Both the position numbers and the translations under genes were made by a program. 64,000 nucleotides of DNA from Chloroflexi bacterium CFX4 (GTDB lineage: Bacteria; Chloroflexota; Anaerolineae; Aggregatilineales; UBA2796), in contig QWHC01000007.1 of NCBI GenBank assembly GCA_021404685.1, forward strand, positions 62,001 to 126,000, read 5' to 3'. Below the pieces are notes generated by a model. It was not told the origin of the DNA and made no database searches. It saw only the letters and a list, made by a program, of their open reading frames with translations. Below, piece by piece: positions 16,801 to 25,753 of this stretch. How positions within the stretch are numbered: position 1 is the stretch's first letter; the number at the start of each line of letters is the position of its first letter.

Positions 16801-17856
16801 TCACTCCTTGCCAAACAAGCCGCTTGGGCGCAGCAGCAGGACCAACGCCAACAGGATCATGGGTGAAAGGCTCTCCCACACAGGCTGATTTAGGTATTGC
16901 ACGCCAAACTTGGCAATGACCGCTTGCGTAATGCCAACTAGCAGGCTGGCAATGGCAGTCCCTTCGTAGCTGCCCAAGCCACCCAGCACCACTGCCGCCA
17001 CTGCACCAAGCAAAAACTCTGTGCTTAAGCCGAGCGAGGCGCCCAAGAACGGTGCCGCCACCGCGCCACCTAGCGTTGCCAGCGCGCAGCCAAGCGTAAA
17101 GACGGCGGTAAAAACAGCCCGCACGTTGATGCCAAGTGCCTCCACCATTTGGCTATCTTGCACGCCGGCACGAATGACAATACCGATCCGTGTGCGCTGC
17201 AACAAAAGCGCCACGGCAATGATCAGAGCAAAGCCGACCGCAATCACGAACAGCCGATAGACGCTGAACTGCTGCCCGAAAAGCTGGAATGATCCTTCAT
17301 TCAAGCCGAAGACGGTTGACCAACTGCGCGGCGAGACGCCCCAGATCAGCTTGACTGCCTCCAAGAGCAGGATTGAGACGCCAAAGGTGATCACCAACTG
17401 GAACAATGGGCGTGCATAAAGTGGACGTAGCAGGCCGCGCTCCAGCACAGCGCCCAACGCGCCGCCAACGGCAATCGCCAGCAGCACGCCCAACAAAAAG
17501 CGAAGGTTGCCATCTGGCACGGCGGCGATGATGGCAGGTGTGTGATGCACCTCATAAGCAATGTAGGCGCCGATCATGAAGTAGCCGCCCTGTGCAAAGT
17601 TCAGCACATCCATCAAACCAAAGACGATGGACAAGCCCGAGGCGACCAAAAACAACAACATGCCACGCAGCAAGCCTGAAAGCAGCGTAATGCTGAAATC
17701 GCCGGCATTGATGGTGCTGGCATAAGCGCCAAAGCCTTCCGTGCCGATCAAATTGAGGTTGCCCGTCGTGAGCAGGCTAAACAGCAGCAAGCCGATCAGA
17801 ATAACGCCGATAGCGATCAGTGAACTGCGTTTATCGCGTGAAAAAATACCTGTCAT
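16801..17856 (-). CDS. livH: Branched-chain amino acid ABC transporter permease LivH
   Basis: 351-residue permease partner of LivM. It carries the LivH pattern SIVFGLMDVLNFAQGGYFMIGAY and GLGSYEGTAIASLLVGI near the C terminus. Compared with the usual 290-300 residues it has about 50 extra N-terminal residues, including one additional hydrophobic segment (LIAIGVILIGLLLFSLL). The AAAGGA site ahead of the ATG is well spaced, so the extension looks genuine. About eight further membrane helices are visible. It acts with LivM, LivF and LivG from the same operon. Confidence 0.92.
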   Translation of the reverse strand: MTGIFSRDKRSSLIAIGVILIGLLLFSLLTTGNLNLIGTEGFGAYASTINAGDFSITLLSGLLRGMLLFLVASGLSIVFGLMDVLNFAQGGYFMIGAYIAYEVHHTPAIIAAVPDGNLRFLLGVLLAIAVGGALGAVLERGLLRPLYARPLFQLVITFGVSILLLEAVKLIWGVSPRSWSTVFGLNEGSFQLFGQQFSVYRLFVIAVGFALIIAVALLLQRTRIGIVIRAGVQDSQMVEALGINVRAVFTAVFTLGCALATLGGAVAAPFLGASLGLSTEFLLGAVAAVVLGGLGSYEGTAIASLLVGITQAVIAKFGVQYLNQPVWESLSPMILLALVLLLRPSGLFGKE

Positions 17857-17914
17857 GCAAAATCCTTTTGTGCCTCAATGAATAGTTTACAGTTCATCCA
17901 GGACGGCGAAACGT

Positions 17915-18622
17915 CTAAGCGGCGCCTAAATAGCGCTGAATGGTTGCCTGATCGTTCACCAAATCTGCCATCATGCCGCTTTGCACACTGGCGCCGTCAT
18001 CAATGATCACATAGCGATCTGCTAAGCGGCTCGCCATGCGGAAGTTCTGTTCGACCAGCAGCACGGTTGCCGATTCCGACAAGCGCCGAATGGCGTTCAT
18101 CAGCGCCTCGATGATGACAGGCGCTAAGCCTTCGCTTGGCTCATCAATCAGCAGCAGGCGGTTCTCTGGCACCAACGCCCGTGCGATGGCAAGCATCTGC
18201 TGCTGACCGCCGCTGAGGTTGCCGCCTGCTAGTTTGTAGAGCTTCTTCAGGTCAGGAAATAGTTCAAAGATGAAGTCTTGGCGTGCGGCGAGATCGCCCT
18301 TGCGCCGTTCGGCAATTTGCAAGTTTTCGGCAACGGTCAGGTCACGGAAGATAGCGCGATGCTCTGGCACGTAGCCAATGCCCAGCTTGGCGATGTTGAA
18401 GGACGCCTTGCCTGCCAACTTCTGTCCGTCGAAAATCACCTCACCCACACGCGGCGGCGTAATGCCCATGATGCTTTTGAGCGTGGTTGTTTTGCCCGCG
18501 CCGTTGCGCCCAAGCAACACCGTGATGCTGCCCTTTGGCACGCTCAGCGAAACGCCTTCCAAGATGTGAAACTGCCCAATGTAGGTGTGGATGTTGCGTA
18601 CTTCAAGCACAGGCTCAGGCAT
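17915..18622 (-). CDS. livF: Branched-chain amino acid ABC transporter ATPase LivF
   Basis: Cytoplasmic ATPase subunit of 235 residues, the normal LivF size. Walker A is GRNGAGKTTT, the signature NLSGGQQQMLAIARAL, Walker B RLLLIDEPSEGLAP and the switch segment VLLVEQNF. The LivF-specific beginning LEVRNIHTYIGQFHILEGVSL is present. The ATG overlaps the end of livG by eight bases, so the two ATPases are translationally coupled, as in most Liv operons. They form the heterodimeric motor of the importer. Confidence 0.94.
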   Translation of the reverse strand: MPEPVLEVRNIHTYIGQFHILEGVSLSVPKGSITVLLGRNGAGKTTTLKSIMGITPPRVGEVIFDGQKLAGKASFNIAKLGIGYVPEHRAIFRDLTVAENLQIAERRKGDLAARQDFIFELFPDLKKLYKLAGGNLSGGQQQMLAIARALVPENRLLLIDEPSEGLAPVIIEALMNAIRRLSESATVLLVEQNFRMASRLADRYVIIDDGASVQSGMMADLVNDQATIQRYLGAA

Positions 18623-19430
18623 GGTCGCCTCCCGCCGCTTTATCCATCACATCGCTGTAGAGTTCGCCTAAGTAAGCGCTCTGGACAGCCTTGTTAGCGG
18701 CAATCTCGGATGGTGTGCCTTCCGCCAACACGCTGCCCAAATGCATTACGGTGATGTAGTCCGAAACGTTCATGACGAGGTTCATGTTGTGTTCCACAAT
18801 GATGATGGTGCGGTCTGCCTGCCCTCTGATCTGCCCAATGTTGCCAATCATCTCGCGCACCTGCTCAGAGGCAACACCGGCGGTTGGCTCATCTAAGATG
18901 AGCAGTTCAGGCGCGCCTGCCAACAGAATTGCCAGTTCTAGCTTGCGTTTGCCGCCGTGTGGGAGCGCGCTGGCAAGCATCGAGGCGACAGGCGTCAAGC
19001 CGACTTCTTGAATGGCGCGCATTGCCTCTGTGATGAAATCGCCATAGCTATAGGCGCGGCGCAGCACATTGAAATTTGCCGCACTACGCGCTTGGACGGC
19101 AAGCCGCACATTTTCTAGCACGGTCAGGTTCGGGAAGATGTTCGTAATCTGGAAAGAGCGCCCAATGCCCATATGGGCGCGCCGATGCAGCGGCACAGCG
19201 GTGATGGGTTGCCCTTTGAAGAACACCTCGCCGCGTGTGGGCTTGTAAATGCCGCTGATCAGGTTCATGAGGGTGGTTTTGCCCGCGCCGTTCGGTCCGA
19301 TAATGGAATGGACGCGCCCACGCTCTACGCGCAAGCTGACGTCATTCACGGCGACTAATCCGCCAAATTCTTTGCGAAGGTGGCGGCACTCTAAAATAGG
19401 TTCGCCTGCTGCCATCGTGTGTTCTTTCAT
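18615..19430 (-). CDS. livG: Branched-chain amino acid ABC transporter ATPase LivG
   Basis: ATPase partner of LivF, 271 residues. It has Walker A GPNGAGKTTLMN, the LivG-type region HRRAHMGIGRSFQITNIFPN, Walker B LLILDEPTAGVASE and switch IIIVEHNMNLVM. The signature is degenerate: SALPHGGKRKLELAILLA replaces LSYGxQRRLEIARAL, retaining the LivG-like layout but with His-Gly-Gly. Two ATGs (19430 and five codons later) are possible; the first was kept. It is separated from the binding-protein gene by a 94-base spacer with a strong hairpin, which probably sets a lower expression level than that of the binding protein. Confidence 0.93.
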   Translation of the reverse strand: MKEHTMAAGEPILECRHLRKEFGGLVAVNDVSLRVERGRVHSIIGPNGAGKTTLMNLISGIYKPTRGEVFFKGQPITAVPLHRRAHMGIGRSFQITNIFPNLTVLENVRLAVQARSAANFNVLRRAYSYGDFITEAMRAIQEVGLTPVASMLASALPHGGKRKLELAILLAGAPELLILDEPTAGVASEQVREMIGNIGQIRGQADRTIIIVEHNMNLVMNVSDYITVMHLGSVLAEGTPSEIAANKAVQSAYLGELYSDVMDKAAGGDHA

Positions 19431-19469
19431 GCCTAAAAGTATTTGCGCTGCGGGAGCATAATTTGCAGA

Positions 19470-19493
19470 TGCGGCGCAGTTGCCCGCGCCGCA
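19470..19493 (-). promoter_or_regulatory. Intercistronic hairpin between binding protein and livG
   Basis: TGCGGCGC (19470-19477) and GCGCCGCA (19486-19493) form a perfect eight-base-pair stem with an eight-base loop. It lies 31 bases after the binding-protein stop and is not followed by a U-run. Such hairpins commonly stabilise or partly terminate the 3' end of the binding-protein message, so that it is made in excess over the transporter. Confidence 0.5.
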
Positions 19494-19524
19494 CCAAGAT
19501 GACTAGTTTATGCGAACGAACGCT

Positions 19525-20754
19525 TTATTTGCAGCGCTCGGCATATGCCTCTGGCAAGGCACATGGCGGCGTCACGAACTCGGCGGGTACTTCGCGCACC
19601 AGTTCAAAGAACTTGAAATCAGGATCAGTCAGGTTGACCAAGCGCACGATGTAGATCGGCAGCATCACCTGATGATCAGAGGCACGCAGCAGGTATGTGC
19701 CGCGCGGACCTTCCCACTCCAAGCCCTCCAGCGCTTCGATCATGCCTGCAACTTCGGTATCGCCTTCGGTTGCTGTTAGTGCGGCAACCAGTGCCTGTGC
19801 GGTGGCAAAACCACACTCGGTGAACAGGTCTGGCACTTCGCCGTTATAGTCTGCCTTGTGGTTTTCGACCAACCAATCATTGATAGGGTTGGTTGGCAGC
19901 GTGTAGTGATAGACCATCGAGCCAATGCCGCCCACTTCACCTTCGGTTGAGGCAGCTTTGGTGATCGGGTTGGAATTGAAGGAGGTGATCAGGATCATCT
20001 TATCCAGCACGCCCAACTCGCTGATCTGCTTAAAGAGCGCCACGCTCGTATCGCCTGCCCAGATCGGCTGCAAGGCGTCCGCGCCGCTTGCCAGCACCTG
20101 CTGCAAGACAGCCGTGAAGTCGGTCGTGTTCAGCGGCGCGTAGATGGTCTGGGCGATCTCCAAGCCGATACCTGTATAGGCAGCCTCGGCGGCGGCGGCT
20201 GAGCTACGTCCAAAGTCGTAGTCAGCAGCGAGGATCACAACCTTCTTCACACCAGTATCTTTCAACACAGTCGTCAGCGCGAGGAAGTCCTGCGTGGTGT
20301 TGCGGCAAGCGCGGAAGGTGTTCGGGTGGAAGTTTGCGCCGGTGATCGCTGGTGAAGCAGCGGGACCAGCCATCAGGATAACTTCGAGGTCGGCAGCAAC
20401 CTGCTGCAATTGCAGCGCCACGCCAGAGCTGGGCGCGCCGACCAAGATTTCTGCCCCATCGCGCTCGATCAACTCACGGGCTTGGCTGGCGCCAGTTGCC
20501 GGGTTGCTCTGTGTATCGCGCACCAACACTTCAATTTTGCGGCCTGCCACTTCCAGGCTGCCTTCGGTGGCATACTTCAAGCCAAGCATAAAGCCTTGCT
20601 CAAGTTCCTTGCCATACTGCTGCAAAGCGCCGGTTTGGTCGCTCAGCAAGCCGATGATCAGGGTGTCCTGAGCGCGGGCGCTGCTGGCTGCGCCTGAAAG
20701 CGCCATAAGTGCCAGCACTAAAACAGTTGAAAAAACGATCATTCGACGAAGCAT
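19525..20754 (-). CDS. Liv-type ABC transporter substrate-binding protein
   Basis: Exported periplasmic-binding protein of type 1 fold (Peripla_BP_6), 409 residues. Residues 1-28 are a signal peptide ending SSARAQ. The mature start TLIIGLLSDQTGALQQYG is the typical first strand and ligand loop, followed by VLVRDTQSNPATGASQARELI and a hinge-type VVILAADYDFGRSS. Two C-terminal cysteines (CALPEAYAERC) might form a disulfide. The likely ligand is an amino acid, amide or urea, which the sequence alone does not resolve. GGAGG nine bases before the ATG supports the start. First gene of the six-gene importer operon. Confidence 0.92.
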   Translation of the reverse strand: MLRRMIVFSTVLVLALMALSGAASSARAQDTLIIGLLSDQTGALQQYGKELEQGFMLGLKYATEGSLEVAGRKIEVLVRDTQSNPATGASQARELIERDGAEILVGAPSSGVALQLQQVAADLEVILMAGPAASPAITGANFHPNTFRACRNTTQDFLALTTVLKDTGVKKVVILAADYDFGRSSAAAAEAAYTGIGLEIAQTIYAPLNTTDFTAVLQQVLASGADALQPIWAGDTSVALFKQISELGVLDKMILITSFNSNPITKAASTEGEVGGIGSMVYHYTLPTNPINDWLVENHKADYNGEVPDLFTECGFATAQALVAALTATEGDTEVAGMIEALEGLEWEGPRGTYLLRASDHQVMLPIYIVRLVNLTDPDFKFFELVREVPAEFVTPPCALPEAYAERCK

Positions 20755-20811
20755 TTTGAGGTTCCTCCACGTATTTTTGCCAAACTTTTCTTGGTAGGAA
20801 TACCGCGCTCA

Positions 20812-20820
20812 ACTATACCA
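20812..20820 (-). promoter_or_regulatory. Extended -10 promoter of the Liv operon
   Basis: On the minus strand TGG-TATAGT (-10 at 20812-20817, TGn at 20818-20820) lies 58 bases upstream of the binding-protein ATG. No good -35 hexamer is seen at normal spacing. The divergent GH13 gene begins about 140 bases away. Confidence 0.45.
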
Positions 20821-20957
20821 CTTTTCAGGTTGGCGCAAAAGTTCACAAGCGGGGTGTGGGAGGGCTAGCTCACGCCCAAGCAGCAACCCAATTTGCGCTG
20901 TATGCCAGATCGGGTATGGTTATCTACGCTGCTAGATGACTGAGGAGCAAAATCGCC

Positions 20958-22907
20958 GTGTCGTTGCTGACTATCCTTCAGGCGTTGGAGGCGCGCCAAC
21001 GTGCCACCCATACGCCTTACTTCGTACCCGGTTTATGGGCGCACAGCGGCACCCAACCTGATCACGTTGCCGCTGTGCAGGTGAATCCCTACACTTTCTA
21101 CCATCAACTGCTTGCGCGGATCCTTCAGCGCGAACCACAGCCTTTGGTGCAAGGCGCTGACGGTGAATGGTCGCGCCGAGCCGTTGTGTACAGCCTTTTC
21201 CCGCGTGTGATGACCGCCTTCGATCATGACGGCGATGATCAGATCAGGATCGGCGCCAATAACGAGGGCTGGCGCGAGACAGGCACGCTGCTGAAGAGCA
21301 TGGCACTGCTGCCCTACATCCGTGAGATGGGCTTTAACACCGTCCACCTGCTGCCGATCACTGCCATTGGGAAGGACGGGCGCAAAGGTGCGCTTGGTTC
21401 GCCCTACGCCATTCGTAACCCATACGCGCTGGATGAGAACCTGGACGAGCCAGCGCTTGGCTTGAGCGCCTACCAGCTTTTTAAGGGCTTTGTGGATGCC
21501 GCTCACCGCCTAGGGCTGCGCGTGGTGACCGAGTTTGTGCTGCGGACTGCTGCTAAAGACTCGGACTGGATTCCCGAACATCCCGACTGGTTCTATTGGA
21601 TTCGCGCTGATATTCCCGACCGTGCGCCGCACTTTGGGCGCACCGGCGCCCTGCACAGCTACGGACAACCGATCTTCTCGCCCGATACGCTCAATCTGAT
21701 CTTTGCCAAAGTGGGCGCCAACGACTTTCATGATCTGCCGCCACCGCCGCACCAATTCCGCAGCATGTTCAGCGTGCCGCCGCAACCGCAGCAAGTGCGC
21801 CTTGAGGATGGTCGCTACATCGGAACGCTTGACGATGGCACCCGCGTGCGGATTCCGGGTGCTTTCACTGATTGGCCACCCAACGATGTCCAGTTACCTT
21901 GGTCGGACGTTACTTATTTCCGCCTCTACAACCATCCCGATTTCAACTACATGGCATACAACACGCTCCGCATGTATGATGAACAGCTTGCCACGCCCGA
22001 AAACCGTAACAATCCGCTGTGGGAAGCCCTAATTGGCGTCATCCCCTACTATCAGCGTGAATTCGGCATTGATGGTGTGCTGATTGATATGGGACACGCC
22101 CTGCCCATGCCACTTAAAGAGCGCATCATCGCCACCACCCGCGCCAGCAACCCTGACTTTGCCTTTTGGGACGAGAACTTCTCGATTGACTGGCACACCC
22201 GCCAACAAGGCTATAACGCGGTGGTTGGCTATTGGCTGCTCAGCGCGCATGAGCCGCACAGCGTGCGGAACATGCTCAACCACATGGCGCACCACAGCTT
22301 CCCAATCGCCTTCTTCAGCGCCATGGAGAACCACAACACGCCGCGTGCCTTCGCCCGTTTTGGCGGTGTTGCCTACGCGCACTATGCGCTGGCGCTCTCG
22401 ATGGGCATTCCCGCCATTCCGTTCATCCAAAGCGGCTTTGAGCTTGGCGAGACGCAGCCGATGAACACCGGTCTCGGCTTTAGCAGCGAGGAAATCCGCC
22501 GTTATCGCAGCGATGATCTGCCCCTGTTCGGCATTTGCGCCTTTAACTGGTGCCGCGCCGAAAACTGGGTGCGCTCTGTGCGCCACGCGCTCAGCTTACG
22601 TCACAAATTCGAGTCCCTGCTCAGCGACCCAGCGCCCAACACCTTCCTGATCGGCTCGTCGGATAATCCGCATATCTTAGTTTTTTCGCGGCGGCGCGGC
22701 GATCAATGGCTGTGCTTCATTGCCAATACAGATATGGCACATGAGCAGCGCGGGCGTGCCGTCATCCACACCAAGCAGGTGCGCGTGGCGGGTTATTGGG
22801 GAACTTATGCCGATGGCATGGATATTCAGCAGGAAATTGCGGTGAATGTGGCGTTGGCGGGTGGCTATGTCTTGATCATTGACGTGGCAAGTTTGCGGCA
22901 GGATTAA
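20958..22907 (+). CDS. GH13 (alpha-amylase superfamily, GlgE-like) protein with altered catalytic site
   Basis: 649-residue TIM-barrel protein without a signal peptide, so probably cytoplasmic. Region I resembles GlgE maltosyltransferases (VVTEFVLRTAAKDSDW followed by IPEHPDWFYW). Region II IDGVLIDMGHAL gives nucleophile Asp377, and region III FWDENF gives acid/base Glu406; their 29-residue spacing is exactly that of Streptomyces GlgE (Asp394, Glu423). In region IV, MENHNTPR places Asn460 where most GH13 enzymes have the third catalytic Asp. A C-terminal beta domain is visible after 560. The start is GTG with GAGGAG upstream. No treS, pep2 or glgB is nearby. Activity is therefore uncertain: it could be a modified transglycosidase or a non-catalytic glucan-binding protein. 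Confidence 0.75.
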   Translation: MSLLTILQALEARQRATHTPYFVPGLWAHSGTQPDHVAAVQVNPYTFYHQLLARILQREPQPLVQGADGEWSRRAVVYSLFPRVMTAFDHDGDDQIRIGANNEGWRETGTLLKSMALLPYIREMGFNTVHLLPITAIGKDGRKGALGSPYAIRNPYALDENLDEPALGLSAYQLFKGFVDAAHRLGLRVVTEFVLRTAAKDSDWIPEHPDWFYWIRADIPDRAPHFGRTGALHSYGQPIFSPDTLNLIFAKVGANDFHDLPPPPHQFRSMFSVPPQPQQVRLEDGRYIGTLDDGTRVRIPGAFTDWPPNDVQLPWSDVTYFRLYNHPDFNYMAYNTLRMYDEQLATPENRNNPLWEALIGVIPYYQREFGIDGVLIDMGHALPMPLKERIIATTRASNPDFAFWDENFSIDWHTRQQGYNAVVGYWLLSAHEPHSVRNMLNHMAHHSFPIAFFSAMENHNTPRAFARFGGVAYAHYALALSMGIPAIPFIQSGFELGETQPMNTGLGFSSEEIRRYRSDDLPLFGICAFNWCRAENWVRSVRHALSLRHKFESLLSDPAPNTFLIGSSDNPHILVFSRRRGDQWLCFIANTDMAHEQRGRAVIHTKQVRVAGYWGTYADGMDIQQEIAVNVALAGGYVLIIDVASLRQD

Positions 22908-23234
22908 CCTGACGGCGCGTTTGAGAAGCACTGAGGGACGATACTAACTGATCAGCCTGGTTAGGTAATCAGATGCGTGTGGCAAGGGAATTGGGATACG
23001 GCATGTCCTAGATGTACTTCCAGTGACGATTGGTGTCGGGATACAACCTCGTATATCTAGCGCAGCGGGTCAATTTTCGGGTGCGATGAAGTGTGTGGTG
23101 GCAGTTTAGCATCGGCACGTATTCGCAGTTCGCCGCCTCGTGCTGCCCAAACGCTAGTTTATAAAAGGACACACGAAAAATGTTACCTTAACACACCATT
23201 CCGCGTAAAATAAAGTGTGTGGAGGGCACGAAAA
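22908..23234 (+). other. Intergenic region with a weak promoter
   Basis: No gene or RNA structure could be recognised here. Close to its right end TTACCT (23183-23188) and TAAAAT (23206-23211) lie 17 bases apart and could drive the HEAT-repeat genes; GGAGGG at 23220-23225 is their ribosome binding site. Confidence 0.4.
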
Positions 23235-24431
23235 ATGATTGAGCCGTTCCTTAACCAACTACGTAGCTTGGAGAGCGCCCAACGCCGTGCCGCGATCATC
23301 GCGTTGGGTAAGCTAGGCGATCTTGCGGCGCTGAAACACCTTGCCCATGTCTACCGCACCGACCCTGACCCTGAATTGCGCGATCTCGCCCTTAAGGCGG
23401 GGCGGCACATTCAGCAGATGAACCGTGCGCCTGAGGCAGACTCGCTGGAAGCGCTCAGCCCAGTGCCGCCACCTGCCTATGCTGCGCCGCATCCCGCTGA
23501 TGCACAAACAGCGGTGGCTTGGCAGCCCTCATGGCAGCTTTCGCGTGATGAGGCAATGCACGGTGCGCCGCCTGCTGAAGAAGAACCGCCCCAGTACGTG
23601 AGCACTGCCCGCCAACAAGTAGCACGCGGTAACCTTGCACAGGCATATACTTTCCGCACGCAGGGCAACACTGCCGCCGCCCTCTTGGAACTGGGGCGCG
23701 CCCTGCAAACTGATCCCACCCTCGTTCAGAATGCCTCTGCGCGCCGCCTGGCCGCCGACCTTACCGATTTGCCGCCCAAGCAGGCAATTGCCCAAGTGCT
23801 GGACGATCTGGCGAGCGGCAAACTGAGTGCAGAAGGCGGCACGCGCCTGAAATTGCCGCCCGTCTTCGGCACGCGCCTTGCAATTTTGACGGCAGAACTG
23901 CCTTTGCTGCTGCTGGCAATCTTGTTTTTCGTGGTGGTCTATTCGTATCGGCTGCGCGTCTCGATGACGACGCCAGACGTGAACTACATCCTGCCAAGCC
24001 TGTTGAACACCCTGAACGGTGGTGTGCTTGGGCGTGCGCTGCCAAAGGCGTTGGGCGGCATGTTGATGGTCTTTTTCTACATTAGTGCGGTCTATATGGT
24101 TGGCACCTCAGCCGGCGGCACAGGTGATGTGCTGCGCTTTGCCAACGTGATGATTGCCGTACAAATCCTGATGTTTGTGGTGCTGAGTATGGCACTCCTT
24201 TTCATCCCATTTGCCACCTTTCATGATCTGGGCAACAACACTTACGCCCTAGAACTGCATTTGGGCGGGCTGTTTATCGGTGGCGCGTGGGCATTCCTGA
24301 TGCAGGCACATTTTGCAGGCTTGGCGCACCGCTTGCAGCTTCCGCAGGGCATTTCGATGGTGGTGGTTGGTGGCGCGCTTGCCATTGGCGCTGCCCATTT
24401 CTTGGGTGTTTTTCGCGGCGCAATCCTCTGA
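23235..24431 (+). CDS. HEAT-repeat/TPR-like protein with C-terminal membrane domain (paralogue 1)
   Basis: 398-residue protein of unknown function. Residues 1-60 are two HEAT/PBS-lyase-like helices pairs (RRAAIIALGKLGDLAALKHL, DPDPELRDLALKAGRHI). A Pro/Ala-rich linker follows, then a TPR-like pair (about 130-200) around AYTFRTQGNTAAALLELGRA. The C-terminal half has four to five hydrophobic segments in a Yip1-like arrangement. ATG 23235 was chosen over the GTG at 23217 because GGAGGG lies eight bases before it. The next gene encodes a paralogue with the same architecture, four residues of spacer apart. The N-terminal repeats presumably face the cytoplasm and bind a partner; nothing in the neighbourhood shows which. 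Confidence 0.7.
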   Translation: MIEPFLNQLRSLESAQRRAAIIALGKLGDLAALKHLAHVYRTDPDPELRDLALKAGRHIQQMNRAPEADSLEALSPVPPPAYAAPHPADAQTAVAWQPSWQLSRDEAMHGAPPAEEEPPQYVSTARQQVARGNLAQAYTFRTQGNTAAALLELGRALQTDPTLVQNASARRLAADLTDLPPKQAIAQVLDDLASGKLSAEGGTRLKLPPVFGTRLAILTAELPLLLLAILFFVVVYSYRLRVSMTTPDVNYILPSLLNTLNGGVLGRALPKALGGMLMVFFYISAVYMVGTSAGGTGDVLRFANVMIAVQILMFVVLSMALLFIPFATFHDLGNNTYALELHLGGLFIGGAWAFLMQAHFAGLAHRLQLPQGISMVVVGGALAIGAAHFLGVFRGAIL

Positions 24432-24443
24432 AGGGTGGAACAT

Positions 24444-25709
24444 ATGATGGATCAGTGGCTTACCCAGCTTCAGCACAGCGATCCTGCCAAGCGCCGTGAG
24501 GCAGTTTTGGCGTTGGGCAAACTGGCAGATGCCCGTGCGCTGCCGCATTTGGCACAGCTTTACAAGACCGAGAGCGACTCAACCGTGCGCGAATTGGCTG
24601 CCAAAGTTGGCAAGCACATTCAGCAGAGCGCTGCCGAACGCAAGCGCCGCACCGATGAGCTGCCGCACGTACCACCCTTCGTGCTGGACGACTCTCTGCT
24701 GACCACACCGCCCGATCCCGCACCACCTGCCCCTGCCGCACCGCCGCGCTACACACCACCACCTGCTGATGACCTGCCCGACCCTGACGAATTTGACATG
24801 CTGATGCCCGCAGCAGCAGCGCCCAAGCCCGCCGCCCAAGCTGAGAGTGCACCGCCGCCGCCCAAGCCGATCAGCGACCGCGACCGCCAGCGTGCCAAAA
24901 GCCTGTTGCAAAGCGCCTACCACTACCAAACCAGCGGCGACTCAACCAATGCGTTGGTCACATTGGCAAAGGCACTGCGCCTCGATCCCGATCTGGCGCG
25001 TCAATCCAGCGCGGTTGGCTTGGCGGCTGTCTTAGTGGGTGGCAGTGGCAAAGATTCAATTGCGCTGGTGCTGGAGCGTGCCGAACGCGATGATCTGAAA
25101 CAGAGCAAAGCGCCCATTGTAGATAGCGATTTGGTAGATGCCTTAATCGCGGCGGCTGTCCTGTTTGTGGTGATCGTCTTTTTCAGTATCGCGCTGGTTT
25201 ATGGGATTGTTGTGTTCGCCTTTCAGGCAAATGCTGCCCTGCTCAGCACCACCATCAGCGCGGCGGATTTGCAGCGCGAACTTGCCGATTTTACGCTCCA
25301 AACGCTGCTGCCAGAGGCACTACGGAACACTTCGGTGACCATGCTAACGACCATCATCAACTTGATGATCGTTTATTGGGTTGGCACAACCATGGGCGGC
25401 GTTGGCTCTGTGGTACGCTACCTAAAAGTGATGCTCAGCCTGTACATTCTCTTTTACTTGCTGTTGTTGGCAGGCTTTGGGCTGATCATCTTTGGCGCGC
25501 TCTCCGGCACGCAAAGCACCTTGGAGACTCTTATACCACTTGGTATATATACAATTGGCGGCTCCGTGTTGCTGTTTTTTGTGGGGCAGATTTATCTGAC
25601 AATGCGCGTGCAAGAGTTTGGGCTTGGCAGCGCCATCGCCAGCGTGCTTGTCGGCGGCGCCGCCGCAGGCTTCGTCCTGAACATTATGGGCTTGCTCGGC
25701 GTGCGCTGA
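24444..25709 (+). CDS. HEAT-repeat/TPR-like protein with C-terminal membrane domain (paralogue 2)
   Basis: 421-residue paralogue of the preceding protein. It keeps the N-terminal HEAT unit (AKRREAVLALGKLADARALP, STVRELAAKVGKHIQQ), a longer Pro/Ala linker with acidic PDPDEFDMLMP, the TPR-like segment AYHYQTSGDSTNALVTLAKA, and about five membrane segments with GTTMGGVGSVVRYLKVML, which aligns with GTSAGGTGDVLRFANVMI of paralogue 1. The tandem arrangement and conserved order point to a local duplication. Start codons GTG 24435, ATG 24444 and ATG 24447 are all possible; 24444 fits the AAGGGTGG site best. A methyltransferase gene follows after 44 bases. Function unknown. Confidence 0.7.
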   Translation: MMDQWLTQLQHSDPAKRREAVLALGKLADARALPHLAQLYKTESDSTVRELAAKVGKHIQQSAAERKRRTDELPHVPPFVLDDSLLTTPPDPAPPAPAAPPRYTPPPADDLPDPDEFDMLMPAAAAPKPAAQAESAPPPPKPISDRDRQRAKSLLQSAYHYQTSGDSTNALVTLAKALRLDPDLARQSSAVGLAAVLVGGSGKDSIALVLERAERDDLKQSKAPIVDSDLVDALIAAAVLFVVIVFFSIALVYGIVVFAFQANAALLSTTISAADLQRELADFTLQTLLPEALRNTSVTMLTTIINLMIVYWVGTTMGGVGSVVRYLKVMLSLYILFYLLLLAGFGLIIFGALSGTQSTLETLIPLGIYTIGGSVLLFFVGQIYLTMRVQEFGLGSAIASVLVGGAAAGFVLNIMGLLGVR

Positions 25710-25753
25710 GGGTGAACCTCACACACTATTACGCATTCAAAAAGGTAATCCAT

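Noticed and set aside
22908-23234. Searched for a riboswitch or small RNA in this gap
   Set aside because: No conserved riboswitch core and no strong long-range pairing was found; only a weak promoter near the end.
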